DNA of 64,000 bases. Origin: Angiostrongylus vasorum (lineage: Eukaryota; Nematoda; Chromadorea; Rhabditida; Metastrongylidae). A program made the translations under genes and the position numbers. The stretch lies in NCBI GenBank assembly GCA_018806985.1, contig JADANN010000256.1, forward strand, positions 2,703,501 to 2,767,500, given 5' to 3'. Below the pieces are notes generated by a model that saw only the letters and a list, made by a program, of their open reading frames with translations, was not told the DNA's origin and made no database searches. This document shows, piece after piece, positions 23,298 to 36,213 of the stretch; within the stretch, counting starts at the first letter, position 1; each line of letters begins with the position of its first letter.

Positions 23298-23572
23298 GGC
23301 ACGAGTGGCCTAGTGGTTGGAGGCGCCACTGCGACACACACGTGGAATCGATCCCCGCGCCCATGGCCGACCAACCCTTCCATCCCTCTGGGCTCGACAA
23401 ATTGGTACCAGACTTGTCTGGGAGGATAGCAGCACTGGCTCAGTACATCGGTAGGCTACCGCGAGTCATTGTAAAGGCCAGATATGCATTCAGTCAGCTC
23501 CAACGATACTCAATGAAGTGGAATGCATGGCGCATCCCTCAGGGGATTGATTAACGCCGAGAGCTTTATCAT
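23295..23572 (+). repeat. SINE S1 between two (TA)n tracts
   Basis: Well preserved: head 'agtggcctagtggttggagg' (A box changed to TGGCCTAGTGG), B-box-like GGAATCGATCCCC, 'taccagacttgtctgggagg', 'gcatggcgcatccctcaggg', tail 'gagctttatc'. Confidence 0.8.
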
Positions 23573-23574
23573 AT

Positions 23575-23626
23575 AAATATATATATATATATATACAGAT
23601 ATATATATATATATATATATATATAG
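23575..23626. repeat. (TA)n microsatellite
   Basis: Interrupted TA repeat between the SINE and the R3 repeat. Confidence 0.9.
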
Positions 23627-24008
23627 CCTATATCCTCTCAACGGTTTATGGCCTCATCGTGGTTGGGAGGTGTTCCTGAGTGTCGGGCTGCGATGTACAG
23701 TGGGAGATTTGTCCCCTCCCCCCTCCCGGATGACGAGTCCGCCGTTTCCGTTTTATGTAGCCCAGCTAAGAGTAAAGCAGCACCAGGATCCACCACCGTC
23801 CTGGTATGAAACTACTCGCATGGTAGAAAAGCCTCCCTCCAATCCACAAAGGCCAGTGACTGTCTGTGGTGGCGAAGACCTGTGGCAGACTTTGGCCAGG
23901 CTGACCTCAGGACTCCACAATGGCTAGACCAGCAAAACTCCAAAAAAAACGGGAATTATGCTGGGGCCCGCACAACCAGTGAAAATGTGCCATCCAAGTA
24001 TTCAAGTA
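23627..24008 (+). repeat. R3 dispersed repeat, copy 1
   Basis: About 380 bp, shared with 32990-33345 and 38970-39385. Landmarks: 'gcctcatcgtggttgggagg', 'gatgtacag', 'ccaggatccaccaccgtcct', 'tggccaggctgacctc', then an ATG reading MARPAK and 'gctggggcccgcacaaccag'. The (TA)n tract is directly 5'. Confidence 0.7.
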
Positions 24009-24067
24009 ATTATCTACTTATATATATGCATACATACATACATCTACATAGACTTTCTACACACACA

Positions 24068-24074
24068 TGTATAC

Positions 24075-24112
<38 letters not shown>

Positions 24113-24114
24113 GC
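24068..24114. repeat. (TA)n microsatellite
   Basis: TA-rich simple repeat 3' of the R3 copy. Confidence 0.85.
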
Positions 24115-24904
24115 TAATAATGCATATAAATTACCTACCGCTTGCTGGTTCACCTGCGCAGGAGAGTAATACGCAATCTGGTCTGCTGTATTCATAAATA
24201 ATTTCCGTTGGTTGAAGCTACCTGGCACGTCCAGAAACATCTAGAATAATGGAATAGTAACGTAGAATAAGAATAATAATAGAAGAATAAGAAATCAATG
24301 AGTCACATGACAGGGACTAGGAAGCATACAGCAAGTTTCACTTACTTGTGGAACTACTAGATCCTCCATCCTTTGCTGTCGCTGTTATGAATCATAGTTG
24401 GAATATGGAAGAGCGAATATGCAGCAACATTGGTTCATTTCACAAATCTCTAGTGTTGACTTAGCCTTATAGTTTAAGTGTACCACAAAAACTGGGATAC
24501 GAACCTTCGTTATTATCGTTAAGATTTCGGAAAACGCCTTTGGATTCCACTCGACGTGATCAAATCGCGTGCATTCATCTGTAAAACTAAATAATTGGGT
24601 AATTCACAGTTTTCATGATAAGCAAACGCGACGTTGGTCCTCTGCAATAAAAGTGACGATGCTTTCAAACTGTGCGACATTGTGGACGGTGTGAACTCCA
24701 TAGAGGTCCAGAGCGAGTGGGGCAAAAAATTATGCGTCGTCCACTGCGCACGCCACCGGAAATTAGGCGCTGTCGCAAATTTATTAGAAAGAAGACAATT
24801 CACAAGCAGTGGTCGAACCCGTACGCGAAAATTTCGACGATTTTCTGGAAGTGCTGGGATCCGCACAATAGATGTAAAGACGAGTAGTGTAAAACGAAAT
24901 AGAA

Positions 24905-25035
24905 ATAGTTCAGGATCGACTTTCTACTAGCCTCGGCACTGGATTATGAATTCTTCGTTTTCTCTCTCAGCAATCGCCAGGTTGTTAATCAGCATACGTT
25001 TACTTCCATACAATAACACATACAACACAACCAGC
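24905..25035 (-). repeat. PLE tail fragment
   Basis: Same block as 14695-14850 ('ggatcgactttctact', 'cctcggcactgga', 'cagcatacgtttacttccat', 'caatcgcc'). Confidence 0.5.
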
Positions 25036-25107
25036 TACGGTTTTAAAATAGAAATAGATGTTCTGTTAAGACCACTCTCAAACAGAGACGAATTTGTTCA
25101 AACTTTT

Positions 25108-25205
25108 TATTCACTACCTATTTTTTTTCACGGCAGGGTATTATGCGGAATACAACCATAATGATGCTGAAATATTTGCAAAACTCGGAACCCCAAGCCA
25201 ACTGG
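25108..25205 (+). repeat. family F repeat fragment
   Basis: Carries 'cggcagggtattatgcgga', 'gatgctgaaatatttgcaaa', 'actcggaacc', the first 90 bp of an F arm. Confidence 0.5.
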
Positions 25206-27230
25206 CCTGTGTTTCCCAGAAACGAAATTGTTTGCTTGGATATCTTGCAGAACGACTACGGAATCAGCGAAAGATTTTTTCCCTTTCATTTTACGAAACA
25301 CATATTCGGCTTCGTTCAATACAATTCAACTAACAGCCACATGGAATGAAATTCTGTCGAACAAAAAACCCACTTAAAAATTTCTAACTCGGCGATTTGA
25401 ACCATGAGGAAATAGTGCTGACGTGAATCCCGCTAATAAAGGCATTCGATCCAGTTGTTGAAAAACCAGTTTCAGCATTGTGTTCCAAATTTGGACGTTC
25501 TGTTTTCGATCATGCCTTAGCCTATGGTCACACGACTCCAGAGGATAAAAGGAATCGCATCTCGTCGAATCGGTTTCAGCGAATTTATCTACACGCGAAC
25601 ACGATTGCAGGACTGGATATCAACAGCACTTTCGGAGAAGTGATTTTTCTAGTGGTTAGGAATCAACTCAAAGTTTCAAACGTTTTCTTCTGATTTATAT
25701 AAAATTTTATTCATGCTATTCTGCACATCACTTCAGAACGCAGACTTTGCTTCACATTTTCATTCCGACAGTCTTACTATCACAACATTATCTGCTTGGC
25801 CTAAGGTTATCGGAATAAAGATTAGAAAAACAAATTTTAGCTGTTTTTCTTGTGTGAATCCAAACTTGAGCATGAAAGTATATGAAGCTGCTTGGAACAG
25901 TTATGTTGAATTTCACCAAAATTTTTTCAACGTATGCTCAGCACGATATTGATATCCCACGTGTCGTGAAGGAAATGAGAGCACTGAAGATGACAAGGAT
26001 TGCAGACAACTCACCTTTGCGACCATGAGCTCTCGAATTAGAAAGTAGAAAACAGAAGAAAGAAGTCGACAAACTGGAAAGACACGAATCTAAAGAAGGG
26101 ATAAGTGATCATCGTTGCGGAGACCATTTCGAGCTTCCTATGGTTCTGCTCTGGAAGTGACGACGTTTTTGTGCGAGAGTTTCGAAGAATTATATACTAA
26201 AATTTAGGAAGTAGAGTATTCCGTACAAAGTACAGAATAATCTCTATATCATGCGGATTAAAAACTTAGTTACAAAAGAGCCAGCTTAACTGTAGTCGTA
26301 TGCAGCGTCATTACGCTAGTACCGATTACTCAAGTCACTGTTTGAAATTGTCGCGAAGAGTCTCACGCGCTCGTTGAGGCCATCAGTTACGCTCCCTTCG
26401 ACGTTCTCGAACCAGTTACCTATATTACAACTACCTCATTTTTAATTTCGTCGAGAACATCAGCGTATACGAAAATGTGTTCATTCCAGTTTGACTGGAA
26501 ATTTCCCGGCTCTGCGTGGCTTTGTTTTCGCGGAGTTTTGAGCTAGCATTCTGGGGCCATCCACATCGTGACCATGGTCATCGCGGGTCTTTGAGATTGG
26601 TTGCATGTTTACCATCACGCAAGGAAGCCGTTCTTTATGACTTTAGTTTATCCTGTCTGAGCATCTGGAGAGAAATTTCGAATAGATAGGTTTAATAACG
26701 TCATCCTTACATGTACAATCCAAAGAAGAATGATATAAAGCTCCTGTAACTGTTTGAGTCGGTTGAAATGCTTGCTACTCATTACTGGTTTGAATCTTTG
26801 TTATTTCACAATGAAAAGTTCTCCCTTTTTTTATTCATAACAGATGGTATTGGTACAGTATCAACAGTACCAAGTTGGACTGCAGGACTGCAGTGAAAAG
26901 GATAAGAGGAAATTAATATCGTATCCACCGGAAGTCATCCTCAACGAAAGTGTTCACCAGCACACCAGCAATACTTTCGGTCTAGTTTAAATAATTCAAT
27001 ATTATAGACTGGTCACTTAATATATCATTCTGGGTTGTTCAAAAACCAATGCAGGATTTGCAACTTCATTATACTCGCACATGTTCTGACAACATTTCTT
27101 TTCCGAACGCTGTTCCACTAGGTCCTTTGGAAAGTAACGTCAGATTTCAAGTTACATTTTTTAAAGTGGCATATCTCAGGTCAGAATAAACTTTATTAAT
27201 CCAAGTAAAAACCGTGGAAATTTGAGAAAA
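25206..27230. other. intergenic, no supported gene
   Basis: Short overlapping frames only. A plus-strand frame at 25713-25952 has no recognisable motif. No RNA gene seen. Confidence 0.4.
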
Positions 27231-27640
27231 AATGGGAAAACCGATTTCTTTAAATGCCATTCAATTCGTATGGTACCCATTCGTCGATCACTCTCTACTT
27301 TCATATCTTCTTTAGACGTTCCAAAACAGTTAAAGTGCTCGCGCTGATTTCTTCTGCAATTTCCCGAAGAGTTGTTCGTGTGTTTACTTCTATCAAAGCC
27401 TTCAACTTATCGTTGTCAATAGCAGAAGGACGTCTGCAACGTAAGTCAACTTCAAGGTGGAACTCGCCATGATGAAATAGCTGAAACCATTATTGCAACA
27501 TGCGTTCGTTAATGCTTCCTTGGCCCACACTTTTCTAATATTTTGAGAAGTTTGCGCTAGGTATACCCGAGTTTGAGCACGTAAAAGTAAACTTCTCGAA
27601 ACTGTTGTTTTGAAATGTGAAATTCTCACCTTTGGAATTT
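27230..27640 (-). mobile_element. mariner-like transposase fragment
   Basis: The minus strand reads RCRRPSAIDNDKLKALIEVN, then TRTTLREIAEEISA, then LTVLERLKK and WVPYELNGI, the N-terminal DNA-binding half of mariner transposases (GRP..D...L..LL..N...T.REIA...). An upstream SQNIRKVW stretch matches the usual ARNI start. No catalytic domain or inverted repeats found; a broken remnant of a lineage different from the 14.6-kb copy. Confidence 0.65.
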
Positions 27641-27795
27641 GTCAACAAAACAATTTATATTGCAATTCAACTAAACTGCGCAAAAGTTCATAAAATGAGC
27701 TGTGTAATGATAAATAGTAGTAGAGCACTCGGAAAGAGAAACTCTTGCGAAGACATATACAAGAGACTAATACGGACTACCTATAGACTACCGTT

Positions 27796-28131
27796 GTGCT
27801 ACTCGCTTCCGCTAATACGCAATACGAGAATATTGTCAAAAAAATCTTCTTATATGGGAGGCAAATAAAGGAAAACCCGACCGAGGACAAGCTGCAGCAG
27901 CTCAAAGGTCTTGAAACTCGCATCAAACTCCCCTCAGTTCCTCAAACAAGGAATTCAGACCGCATCGTTATTACAACTAAAGAGTTGGTCGAAAAGAGAA
28001 GGAAACTGAGGCTTTATCCTACTGCAAAACGCATAACATGGCTCATAATTAATACCACCTGTATGGGATGTTTGAAACGGTCTGCGTCCGAAATAAAATT
28101 CACATCATACCTTGCCACGAAAAAAGAATAG
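27796..28131 (+). mobile_element. RTE-type retroelement linker fragment, second family
   Basis: Open frame reading LQQLKGLETRIKLPSVPQ, NSDRIVITTKELVEKRRKLR and ending near TCMGCLKRSASE. This resembles the region between endonuclease and RT in another hookworm RTE-type family (L..RI...P....R..D...VT..ELLEKRRKLRL.PTA). Only about 110 codons survive; no endonuclease or RT motifs adjoin it. Confidence 0.5.
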
Positions 28132-28139
28132 CATTAAGT

Positions 28140-28935
28140 AAAAAGTGATTGCAAATCACTGATGTTTTTTACACTTTACTTGACCCAAGTTTACAGATAT
28201 TGTGTGGATCCCAGCGCTTCTTTTATTCGACTCGTTTCTTTGTGCCCATCATTCATAAAGGTGTTCGGATTTGCGTGTCTGCTTGAAAATTCTCGGTCTT
28301 CCTTATGAATATCGATGAATTCAGGATGACCTGGTTCTTTCTGAAATCCTGAAGCAGCCTTGCTAGATGGCTCCCTAGATCTCGTGGATCAGTGATAGAT
28401 AAGTATAAGAGCAATACCTGGACCCTGGACTGATGGAAGGCCTGGTTCGCCTGGTGCAGGCTCGAAACAGGGCTTTGGTCGTGTTAACCAATTCGCGATG
28501 GTATAGACGCTATAGTTCCCACACGTAGAGGCGGGAGTGGTCAATATGAGCTATATGGAGGTCATTTTCCTTCTAATGGTTTACACTGGTGCACAAAAGC
28601 CTTTTCCTTTCCTGTATACTACAGAAAGCTGTGATCTTTTGGCTATTGAAGGCAAACGTTGGGGGTGGAGCGCTGATCGGGGAAAGCTCCATTCTGCACT
28701 TAACAATATACAAAAGACCTTTTCTCGAACGAGTTTTTAAATGGCAAGTTGACTAGCAATCGAAGTGTTATTTAAATCCTAATCGCTGCTGCAGTTGAAA
28801 TAATGCTTTCACTTGTATTTACTGCCTACTCTACAGTAAGGTGATTGACTGCTCCGTGGAACATGTCGAGGAGTTGGTAGTGTTGGCGATCTCGTCAATG
28901 TGTGCTTCCCTTTAAAGGCCGACTCCACTAAACAG
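28140..28935. other. intergenic, nothing recognised
   Basis: No shared repeat and no convincing exon. The short frame 28537-28740 is unsupported. Confidence 0.4.
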
Positions 28936-30960
28936 TTACCTAAACCGGATGCCTACGGTTGAAGAGATATGGATGGACATCGGCATTGAGAATCTCAGAC
29001 ATCTGTGTTCCCACACTTAGTTACGGTAAAAACGAAGTCGAACCGTTCCATAAGGACTTGAAGAAGTTCAACAGAGAAAAATATACCTTTTATAGGTTCT
29101 ATGAGTTTATCATGATAACCATGACCACCCAAAGTAATCCCCATTTGCAGAAGCCACGCTTTCAATGCTTGACATGGAAGTCTCTGAATCACGAACAAAA
29201 TAACAAAATAGACCATATTATAGCAAATTCTGCCCAAATGAAGTTGATATTCTCTCCAATTTTTGCTCGAAGCCGCAACGCACCTTCGGTCGCGCAAGAT
29301 TCGCTTTTCACAGAATCCAGAGGGCTACAGAACTCCACAAAAAAAAACGATGAAAGCTCTAAACTACCATAAATTGAAACTCATTCAGACCATTAGTCAG
29401 TCGGTCTTTCGAAAGAATCCGGTGTCTGCAAAACCGATGACGAAATTGCTCACTGAACATTTTTATGTTAGCGCTAAAAAAAGCTTGTCATTCGAAGGTT
29501 ACCAGAAGGCGCATTTCTCGAGGAACACTCGAGGTAATATGTGAACAAGGAATCATACAAGGCGTAAAAGTCGTCAGCTTACTTTTTTTTAGAAGCTCTA
29601 TAGAAAGGCGACAAAAATGTGAACACAAAGAGATAACAGCAGCAATGCTGGCTGAAGCTGCAGAGGCTGGGAAGAGCATTCACAATGCCCACACAAACTG
29701 CGCCAGTTAGAAGAACGCGGTGATCACACTCCGGTGCACAAACAGATCAGCTACGGCTTCCAGAAAGGCAATGGAGGAAACTATCTACGATTACTACTCC
29801 TATCTTTTCAATAGCCATGTTGCCATGTTCTCCTACCCTCAAAATGAAATTAGGGAGGATGGATATGCCGTCTTACCAGCTCTCCTCTCAGAAATTTAAA
29901 ATTCCATCTTGTTGGTGAAGTGTCGTAAACAATCGGTCTGGGAATGATGAAACCCATGCTTGTGAGGGATCTTCAACCAATTCTCATCGATACATTGGCT
30001 TGGATCTTCATAAATAGCTTGTAAAAAATGCAAGGTTCCTAAACAATGGAAGAGCAGCATGAATGGGTTGTTGCACAAAAGAGGTATCCACGACCAAGAG
30101 GGTTACCAGAGCACTGGACCATGAGCAGTCATGCATGGAATCAGAAATTCGCAAAAAATTTTGGCCAATAGACCACATTTACATTACAGCGAGACTCGTT
30201 GAAAGTATTGCTCGAATACAAGAGACCGCTCTGTCTCACTTCTATCGAATTAAAAAAAAGGCCTTAAACTCATTTAAAGCAGAAGCGGTAATGGAAGCTA
30301 TGAACAGCCAAAGTGTCTCTACTCAAAGCGTAAAGATCCATTGTGAGCTACCTAACTTTTACGGACAGGATATCACCATTCTACAGTAGTACTATCGTTA
30401 ACTCAAAGATCAAGATGTAGTGAAGAGAACAGAGAACACTCGAATCCGTAACCACATTTTCGACTCTACGATTCCCCGTGCCTTAAGGTATTCGTCAAAA
30501 ACCTGGTTGTCACATAAGGATGAAAGATCATCCAGCGTTATTGGACGCGCAGTCGAAAACACGATTTTAGGAATATCCCGTGTCAAACAAGTGATGAAAA
30601 GGATCAGAAGCTCCGACCTCCGTCAATGATCAAAAATCAAACATGCCGTTCTGTACGCCAAAGCGTCGAAGATAAGGTGTGCCGGACACGTAATGCGTTT
30701 GTACAACCGATGAACAACCGCTGGCAACGGCTGGATTCCTCGGGATGTCAAATGCACTGCAAGAAGACCACCGACCGGCCCGACTGTTAGAGTTCTTCAC
30801 ACAAACCCTAGAAGGAAGATACGAGTCCCAAGAGCTACTCTTGCACGCGACAGGCAGAAATGGAAGGTTTACTGGCGCTCGCTCGAGTCACACGACGATC
30901 AACGAGAATTCGTGTGATAGAGGTGATGCGGGTATAGATAATGCCAAAAAGGATTTAAAA
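28936..30960 (+). mobile_element. RTE-type retrotransposon copy 2, badly decayed
   Basis: Same family as 3354-6543, 5'-truncated in the endonuclease. Legible parts: FYEFIMITMTTQSNPHLQKP and NNKIDHIIANSAQ (endonuclease end, 29085-29230). An Ala/Glu-rich linker AAMLAEAAEAGKSI (29640). RT remnants YKRPLCLTSIELKK (30215) and FTDRISPFYS-like sequence (30360). C-terminal SKTWLSHKDERSSSVIGRAV (30495-30560), MSNALQEDHRPARLLEFFTQ (30745) and the 3' end 'gtgatagaggtgatgcggg'. The FADD catalytic block is deleted. Confidence 0.75.
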
Positions 30961-31385
30961 TAGGCTGCAAAACCCTTCCAAATCCTGAGAGTATTGCACG
31001 TGGCTATGTGGATAATCCGCACATTTTCACATGAGGTTAGTACTTCCGAGGACAGACAACTTTCTTTTCATGAAAAAACATCTTCCGGTACAAATCCTCA
31101 CATATGAAAGACAAGAGTCGTCATGACGAGATCCCCTTCTGTCATGGACTGTTGAGAACTCAGTCCCAAGCAACCTTACTGTAGCTGGGCGAATATCGAT
31201 CGACTCGGACTGGATGCTTCGCACTGACGTCAAACCACGTGCCCGTCTAGGCGACCAATCAATAGCCACGCCCCCCCTCAGCATTCTAGAGTGGAAAAAA
31301 ACATGCGGTCGCTGCGTCAACTCCCGCTTCTGTTCCATTGAGAGTGTTCACCTATGCGAAAAATGTCTTAGCAACTAGTCAATAT
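30961..31385. other. intergenic, nothing recognised
   Basis: The minus-strand frame 31027-31338 has no motif and no splice support. Confidence 0.4.
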
Positions 31386-31560
31386 GTATTCATTCCTTTA
31401 TAAGCTTACATGGGGGTCGATATATAATCCTTATTCGGCTAACGTTTCGATGGTTTCGTCTTCATCAGAGCCGATGATCCGAGTCGATGATTCACAGAAC
31501 TTGTTTCTCTGGACAGTCCATTCTGTAGAAGTCGGTATCATTAGTCGGAAAAAAAACTAA
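31386..31560 (-). repeat. PLE tail fragment, second subtype, reverse
   Basis: Contains the reverse hammerhead-like motif and the adjoining 'gatgatccgagtcgatg' block shared with 35.7 and 48.0 kb. Confidence 0.55.
31437..31472 (-). ncRNA. hammerhead-ribozyme-like motif, canonical CTGATGA
   Basis: Minus strand: GGCT, CTGATGA, A, GACG..CATC hairpin (one mismatch), GAAAC, GTT, AGCC. Stem I GGCT/AGCC is perfect and the first core strand is canonical. Confidence 0.6.
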
Positions 31561-32310
31561 TCAATGCTTCCACTTAATTTAGTACTTAACCTAAAGGGAA
31601 GTGTCCCTTCTTCGCTCTACAACCCTCGTAAGGGTTCGGACTGCAAGAGAAATTTTTATCACAGTGTACCACATTCGTCTCATGTTATATCGAACTGTGT
31701 TTGACTGCCATTCCTAAACTAATCGATTTGTGGGTCATGCGCCACAAAAGTTTCTTTTTATCCGAAGTGGTTTATTGGTATAAAAATACTTCAGTACTTC
31801 ATCTAAGAAATGCTGACAGTACTGTGTCCCTCCTTCTGGTTTCGGTAGAATCTTGAGAGATAATCCATGAATGGGACCGTTTCACTCGTTGAAGCACCCA
31901 GTATGTCGCATTTAAGTACATGGGCTAAACCGCCTTCATTTTATGGTGTCATGATCGCCACATGGATAAAATGTGGTCTGTTCAACATTAGCAGTCGTTT
32001 TGTGAAACCTGTGGACGATTAAATACTGCCAGGAAGTAGCGGCACAACTGGACTTAGCAGTGCTAGAAGACATTGCTGCGATAGCCGATGGTCCACTACG
32101 CCATTCACTGGCACATTGACGCAGTTGGGAGCGAGTTTTTAGCGAGTTCTTCTCTTCTGCTCCTAAAAGAAGTACTTCCAGTGTTCTATTCTTAATCATA
32201 CGAGTTTATTTGCAACCGTTGACCTCTAAGTGTTCCGTTTGTTCAGCAGAATATACCATAGTTACTAAGTGATTTGCGTTGTACGTCTTTTTTATCTGCC
32301 TAGTGCTTCA
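31561..32310. other. 5' flank of the rsr-2/sinh-1 pair
   Basis: Probably holds the promoter of the plus-strand operon; I cannot place a TATA box or other element. A minus-strand frame of 87 codons (31936-32199) has no recognisable motif. Confidence 0.35.
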
Positions 32311-32320
32311 TGTGTTTCAG
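32311..32320 (+). promoter_or_regulatory. putative trans-splice acceptor of rsr-2
   Basis: TGTGTTTCAG ending 26 bases before the rsr-2 ATG. Nematode mRNAs commonly receive a spliced leader at such a site. A second AG at 32334 is an alternative. Confidence 0.45.
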
Positions 32321-32346
32321 AAGTTTTCATTCCAGAGCTCGGAGAA

Positions 32347-35300
32347 ATGTATAATGGTATAGGCCTTCAGACGGCACGTGGTACAGGTACGAATGGATAC
32401 GTGCAAGCAAATTTGTCAAATCTGCTTCTTTCCAAAGTGAGTAAGGGATACTAGGGAGGTCCCGTAGTTGTTTCTTACTGAAACCAGTAATGCCCTTCTA
32501 CTTCTGTTGTTGATGACTTCACCGCTTGGAATCCCAATTTAGAAACGTGTTGAATACAACAGTGAAGCTGACTTACGTCGTATTGAAGCAGAACTAAACC
32601 GAGCTCCTAATGAGGAACTCCTGCAGCATCAAAGAAAGAGGGCTATCGAAATGAAATGTGCCGAATTTGAAATGTTAATGGAGGAGAAGGCAAGTTATTA
32701 TCAGATTGTTGTTAACTTTCTGTTTTCTCCAGGAAGAGTTTGTCTACGGAACTGACAAAGTAGTTCATCCAGGGTTTCGATGATGATGAAATCCAGAAGA
32801 AAGTCTCAGACTATCGCAAGCTTTTGCTGAGTCAACTGGAGTCGGGTGAACTAAATTTGGATTCAGAGCTAGACACAAGGGATTCTCACGCAAGGGCCAA
32901 AGCTGCTGTTCAGGTTGTGTCATTGTTGTTTCCATGTTAAAAAAGCAAAGTTTCTTGGTTTTTTGCACAAGAATGTAACCTCTTCTACGATTACGTCTTG
33001 CGTCGTCGGGCGGCGATACACAGCGGGGGGATTTATCCATCCGGCAGGCTCTCCCTTAGCTGAGGAGTCCGACGTTTCCATCAGGTAGCACAGCTAATAG
33101 TAAACCAGTACCAGGATCGACCATCATCCTGTTATCAAACTTATCGCATGATGGCAAATCTCCCTCTGATCCACAAGCGCTGCGATTGCCTGTGGTGGTG
33201 ACGACCTGGGGCGGGCTTTGACCAGGCTGACGTCGGGACTCCAACGAATCAAAATGGGTAAACCAGCAAAACTCCGAAAAATGGAGAATATGCTGGGGCC
33301 CGCACAACCAGTGAGGACGAGCCGTCCAAATATCGAAGCAAATAAGTATTTGAGAGCAGATTTACAATGCGTTTGGTAACGTGATTTCTGCATTCGTGAC
33401 AATTTTTTTTGAACAGTCTGCTTTACCTGTATTACTATTTTATTATCCTCTTCCAGATCCGTGATAGGATGAGGGATGCCCTTGGAGTAAGTAAGGACTT
33501 CGTACCCGGTGCTTCAATGCAAGCGTTAGTTGCATTTCATACATGACACAAAAGCCTGATTGTTGTATGATGTATTCCATCTTGTTTATTTTTTTTAGAC
33601 TTAACAAATCCGATGTGGTTGGAGCCGCTCTCACTCCTGCTCCATCTGTTGGTGGAGCGAATACATTACTCAGTACTCTCAAGAGAGAAATGAAAGAAAA
33701 ATCTGAGCATAAGGTTCGTTGACCTCGCGCTTACCTCTGTGTCTGTCTAATCTTATTGAACAGAAGTTGAAAATTTCCATATTCTTTTCGCACTTGAATT
33801 TCATGACCACATCTGGTTTCTTTTTTGAGATTATCCATTAAGAAACGGAAGAAACACCGGAAAGAAAGCAGTTCGTCATCGAGTTCTGACAGCAGCTCAT
33901 CAGGCATGTGTCCGTCTACACTTGAAACATTTGAATTTTTTCTTTTATGGATGGCTGATAAATATTTGCTTCACGCTTGGTTGGGTTGGACCTTTAATGA
34001 CATGCAGAGGAACGCTACCATATGTTTAGCAGCAATATACGAGTGTTTATTGTCTGTTGTGAACGAATATGGGAATGATTCTTTTCTTCCACTCACAAAA
34101 CCTCGCATGGCTACGATATTTAAAAGACTTGGTGTTCGTATTTTATGTTATAAATACATTTGAAATTATTAGGTTCTTCTGAAGATTCCTCTGATAGTGA
34201 TTCTTCTGAAAGTATTGACAGTTCAAGCAGTGAAGAAAGAGGCCGCCATAAAAGGTACGTTTCGTGTTCTGTTTTTATTAGTATATTTTCCTTTATATTC
34301 CTAAACGTCAGGTTTCTTTTTTTGGTCCCCGTAAAGCCTTGTATTGCACTTATTTTTTTATTGCTTTCTACATTGTATGTGTTAATGAACTATCGCATTT
34401 ATAAAGGTCGAAGAAGAAGAATGTTTCGAAAAAGAAATCCAGCAGGAAAACTAGTGCTAACCAGAGAAGACGGACCGATAATGGCCCTAGAGATCAGCGT
34501 AGTGACCAACGCAAGTACGTAATGACAGTATTCAACACAACATTGAGAGCTCATACAAGGCTCACACTCTTTTTTGTTGTCTTTGTTCATGTTAATGTCT
34601 GTCTTTATCTATCTATTTATATATTTTCGTTATATATGACGCTATCGCATATTGTGGGGAGCATAGCACTGTTCAGTTCGATTTGTTCTCTTCGATCCCC
34701 ATTTCACAAACGTGTCCTAGTTATGAATGTCGTTGGATACTAGTCGACCTTTATTGTTAGTGTAATCGCGCGATATCTTTGTTAGAAATCTCCGTTGTGG
34801 TCCCGGAAATTCTTCTGTAGTTTTACTAGAGCGTGTCATCTTCACAGACGCCTTTATTTATCGTTCCTTGAGAAGCTTCTCGTGTCTGTTAGTCCTCAAC
34901 TAGGCCAAACGCTAGCATTTACCTAAATTGATAGATAGACATTGGGGGAATTTCGAAATTCGGCCAGCCGGCCAAATAACTTTTTGAAAGTTTTTTAAAA
35001 AGTTTGGCAAGTAAACAGTCTTGCTTTATTTGATTGCTTTGTTTTCGCCAAATGTTGCAGAAAAGGAGATTGATGAGAAAAAAAGAAAAAGAAAATTGAT
35101 TATTAAAGCCAGAGTTTTACAGATTGTTGTAAACTCTCTGGATGCCTTGATTTGCTCCTACTTTGTAAGTCTTGATGTATTTTTTAGAAAAGAGACGATA
35201 CCAGACGATTCGAGTGCACTGCGACACCGCATTCATAGCTCACCTCGTTTTTCCAACGAGTCGTCAAGAAAGAAAATTCATGATACTCATGAAGTAGATC

Positions 35301-35537
35301 GACGAACGAGTGCTAAAACATGTTCACGTAGCCTAGAGGAGCAAGATTCAAAACATACGACGAGGTCGGTTAATAGGCTTTTCATTGGAAAAAGAAACAA
35401 AGTTCACTTGATGTTCGCTGATATTTTTTATTGGGATTTCGGGCAATACAACACTATCTCTCATTCTATCATCATTTGTTCACGAACTATAACGCTTTGT
35501 TTTTTCATCGGCAAATGAAGTAGCCATGCATATGTGC

Positions 35538-35568
<31 letters not shown>

Positions 35569-36152
35569 CTATATATATATATATATATGTACATATATAT
35601 ATATATAGTATATATATACATATATACATATATATATATGTATATATATACAGGTATATATATACGTGCATATATGTATGTATATAATATTATGTACGTA
35701 TACGAGGTTGTTATGAAACCTTTGTACGGTTAACATTTCGACGTCTTCATCTTCATCAGAGCCGATGATCCGAACTGACGTCCACAGTCCTTCGTGCTCT
35801 TAATGTTGTGTCTTCGTCGTTCTATCGAGTTGTGTCTTAGTGGAGCACCGCTCAGTTATCAATGCATAGTCATTATCAACAGTAACTGTGCAGTATAAAA
35901 GCACGCTGCTGGATGAAGTTGCTTCATTTGAGCAGTGCTTCACTAAAGAAGATCCGACTCGATACGACCACGAAGGCATCGAATCGAGAAGACGAATGAC
36001 TGTGGACCATCGACTCGGGTCGTCTGCTTTCATGAGGACGAAGACGTCGAAACGTTTGACGAATTAACACCTTTATCAACCTTGTGTTCGCTTAGCAATC
36101 GAAGGTGTTGTTTATTACTACTGAGGTTATATGACCATCAGTTTGAAATTTC

Positions 36153-36213
<61 letters not shown>

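Noticed and set aside
24519..24930. Overlapping frames rich in Arg/Lys (RRPLRTPPEIRRCRKF)
   Set aside because: Both strands are open over the same bases; no family recognised and no splice evidence.
31936..32199. 87-codon minus-strand frame upstream of rsr-2, possible divergent gene
   Set aside because: No motif, no splice signals tied to other exons, and the opposite strand is equally open in part.
35061..35187. [19 protein letters not shown] as an extra rsr-2 exon
   Set aside because: Lys-rich and tempting, but the phase from exon 8 does not fit. Direct splicing of 34514 to 35188 keeps the frame and gives a total divisible by three.
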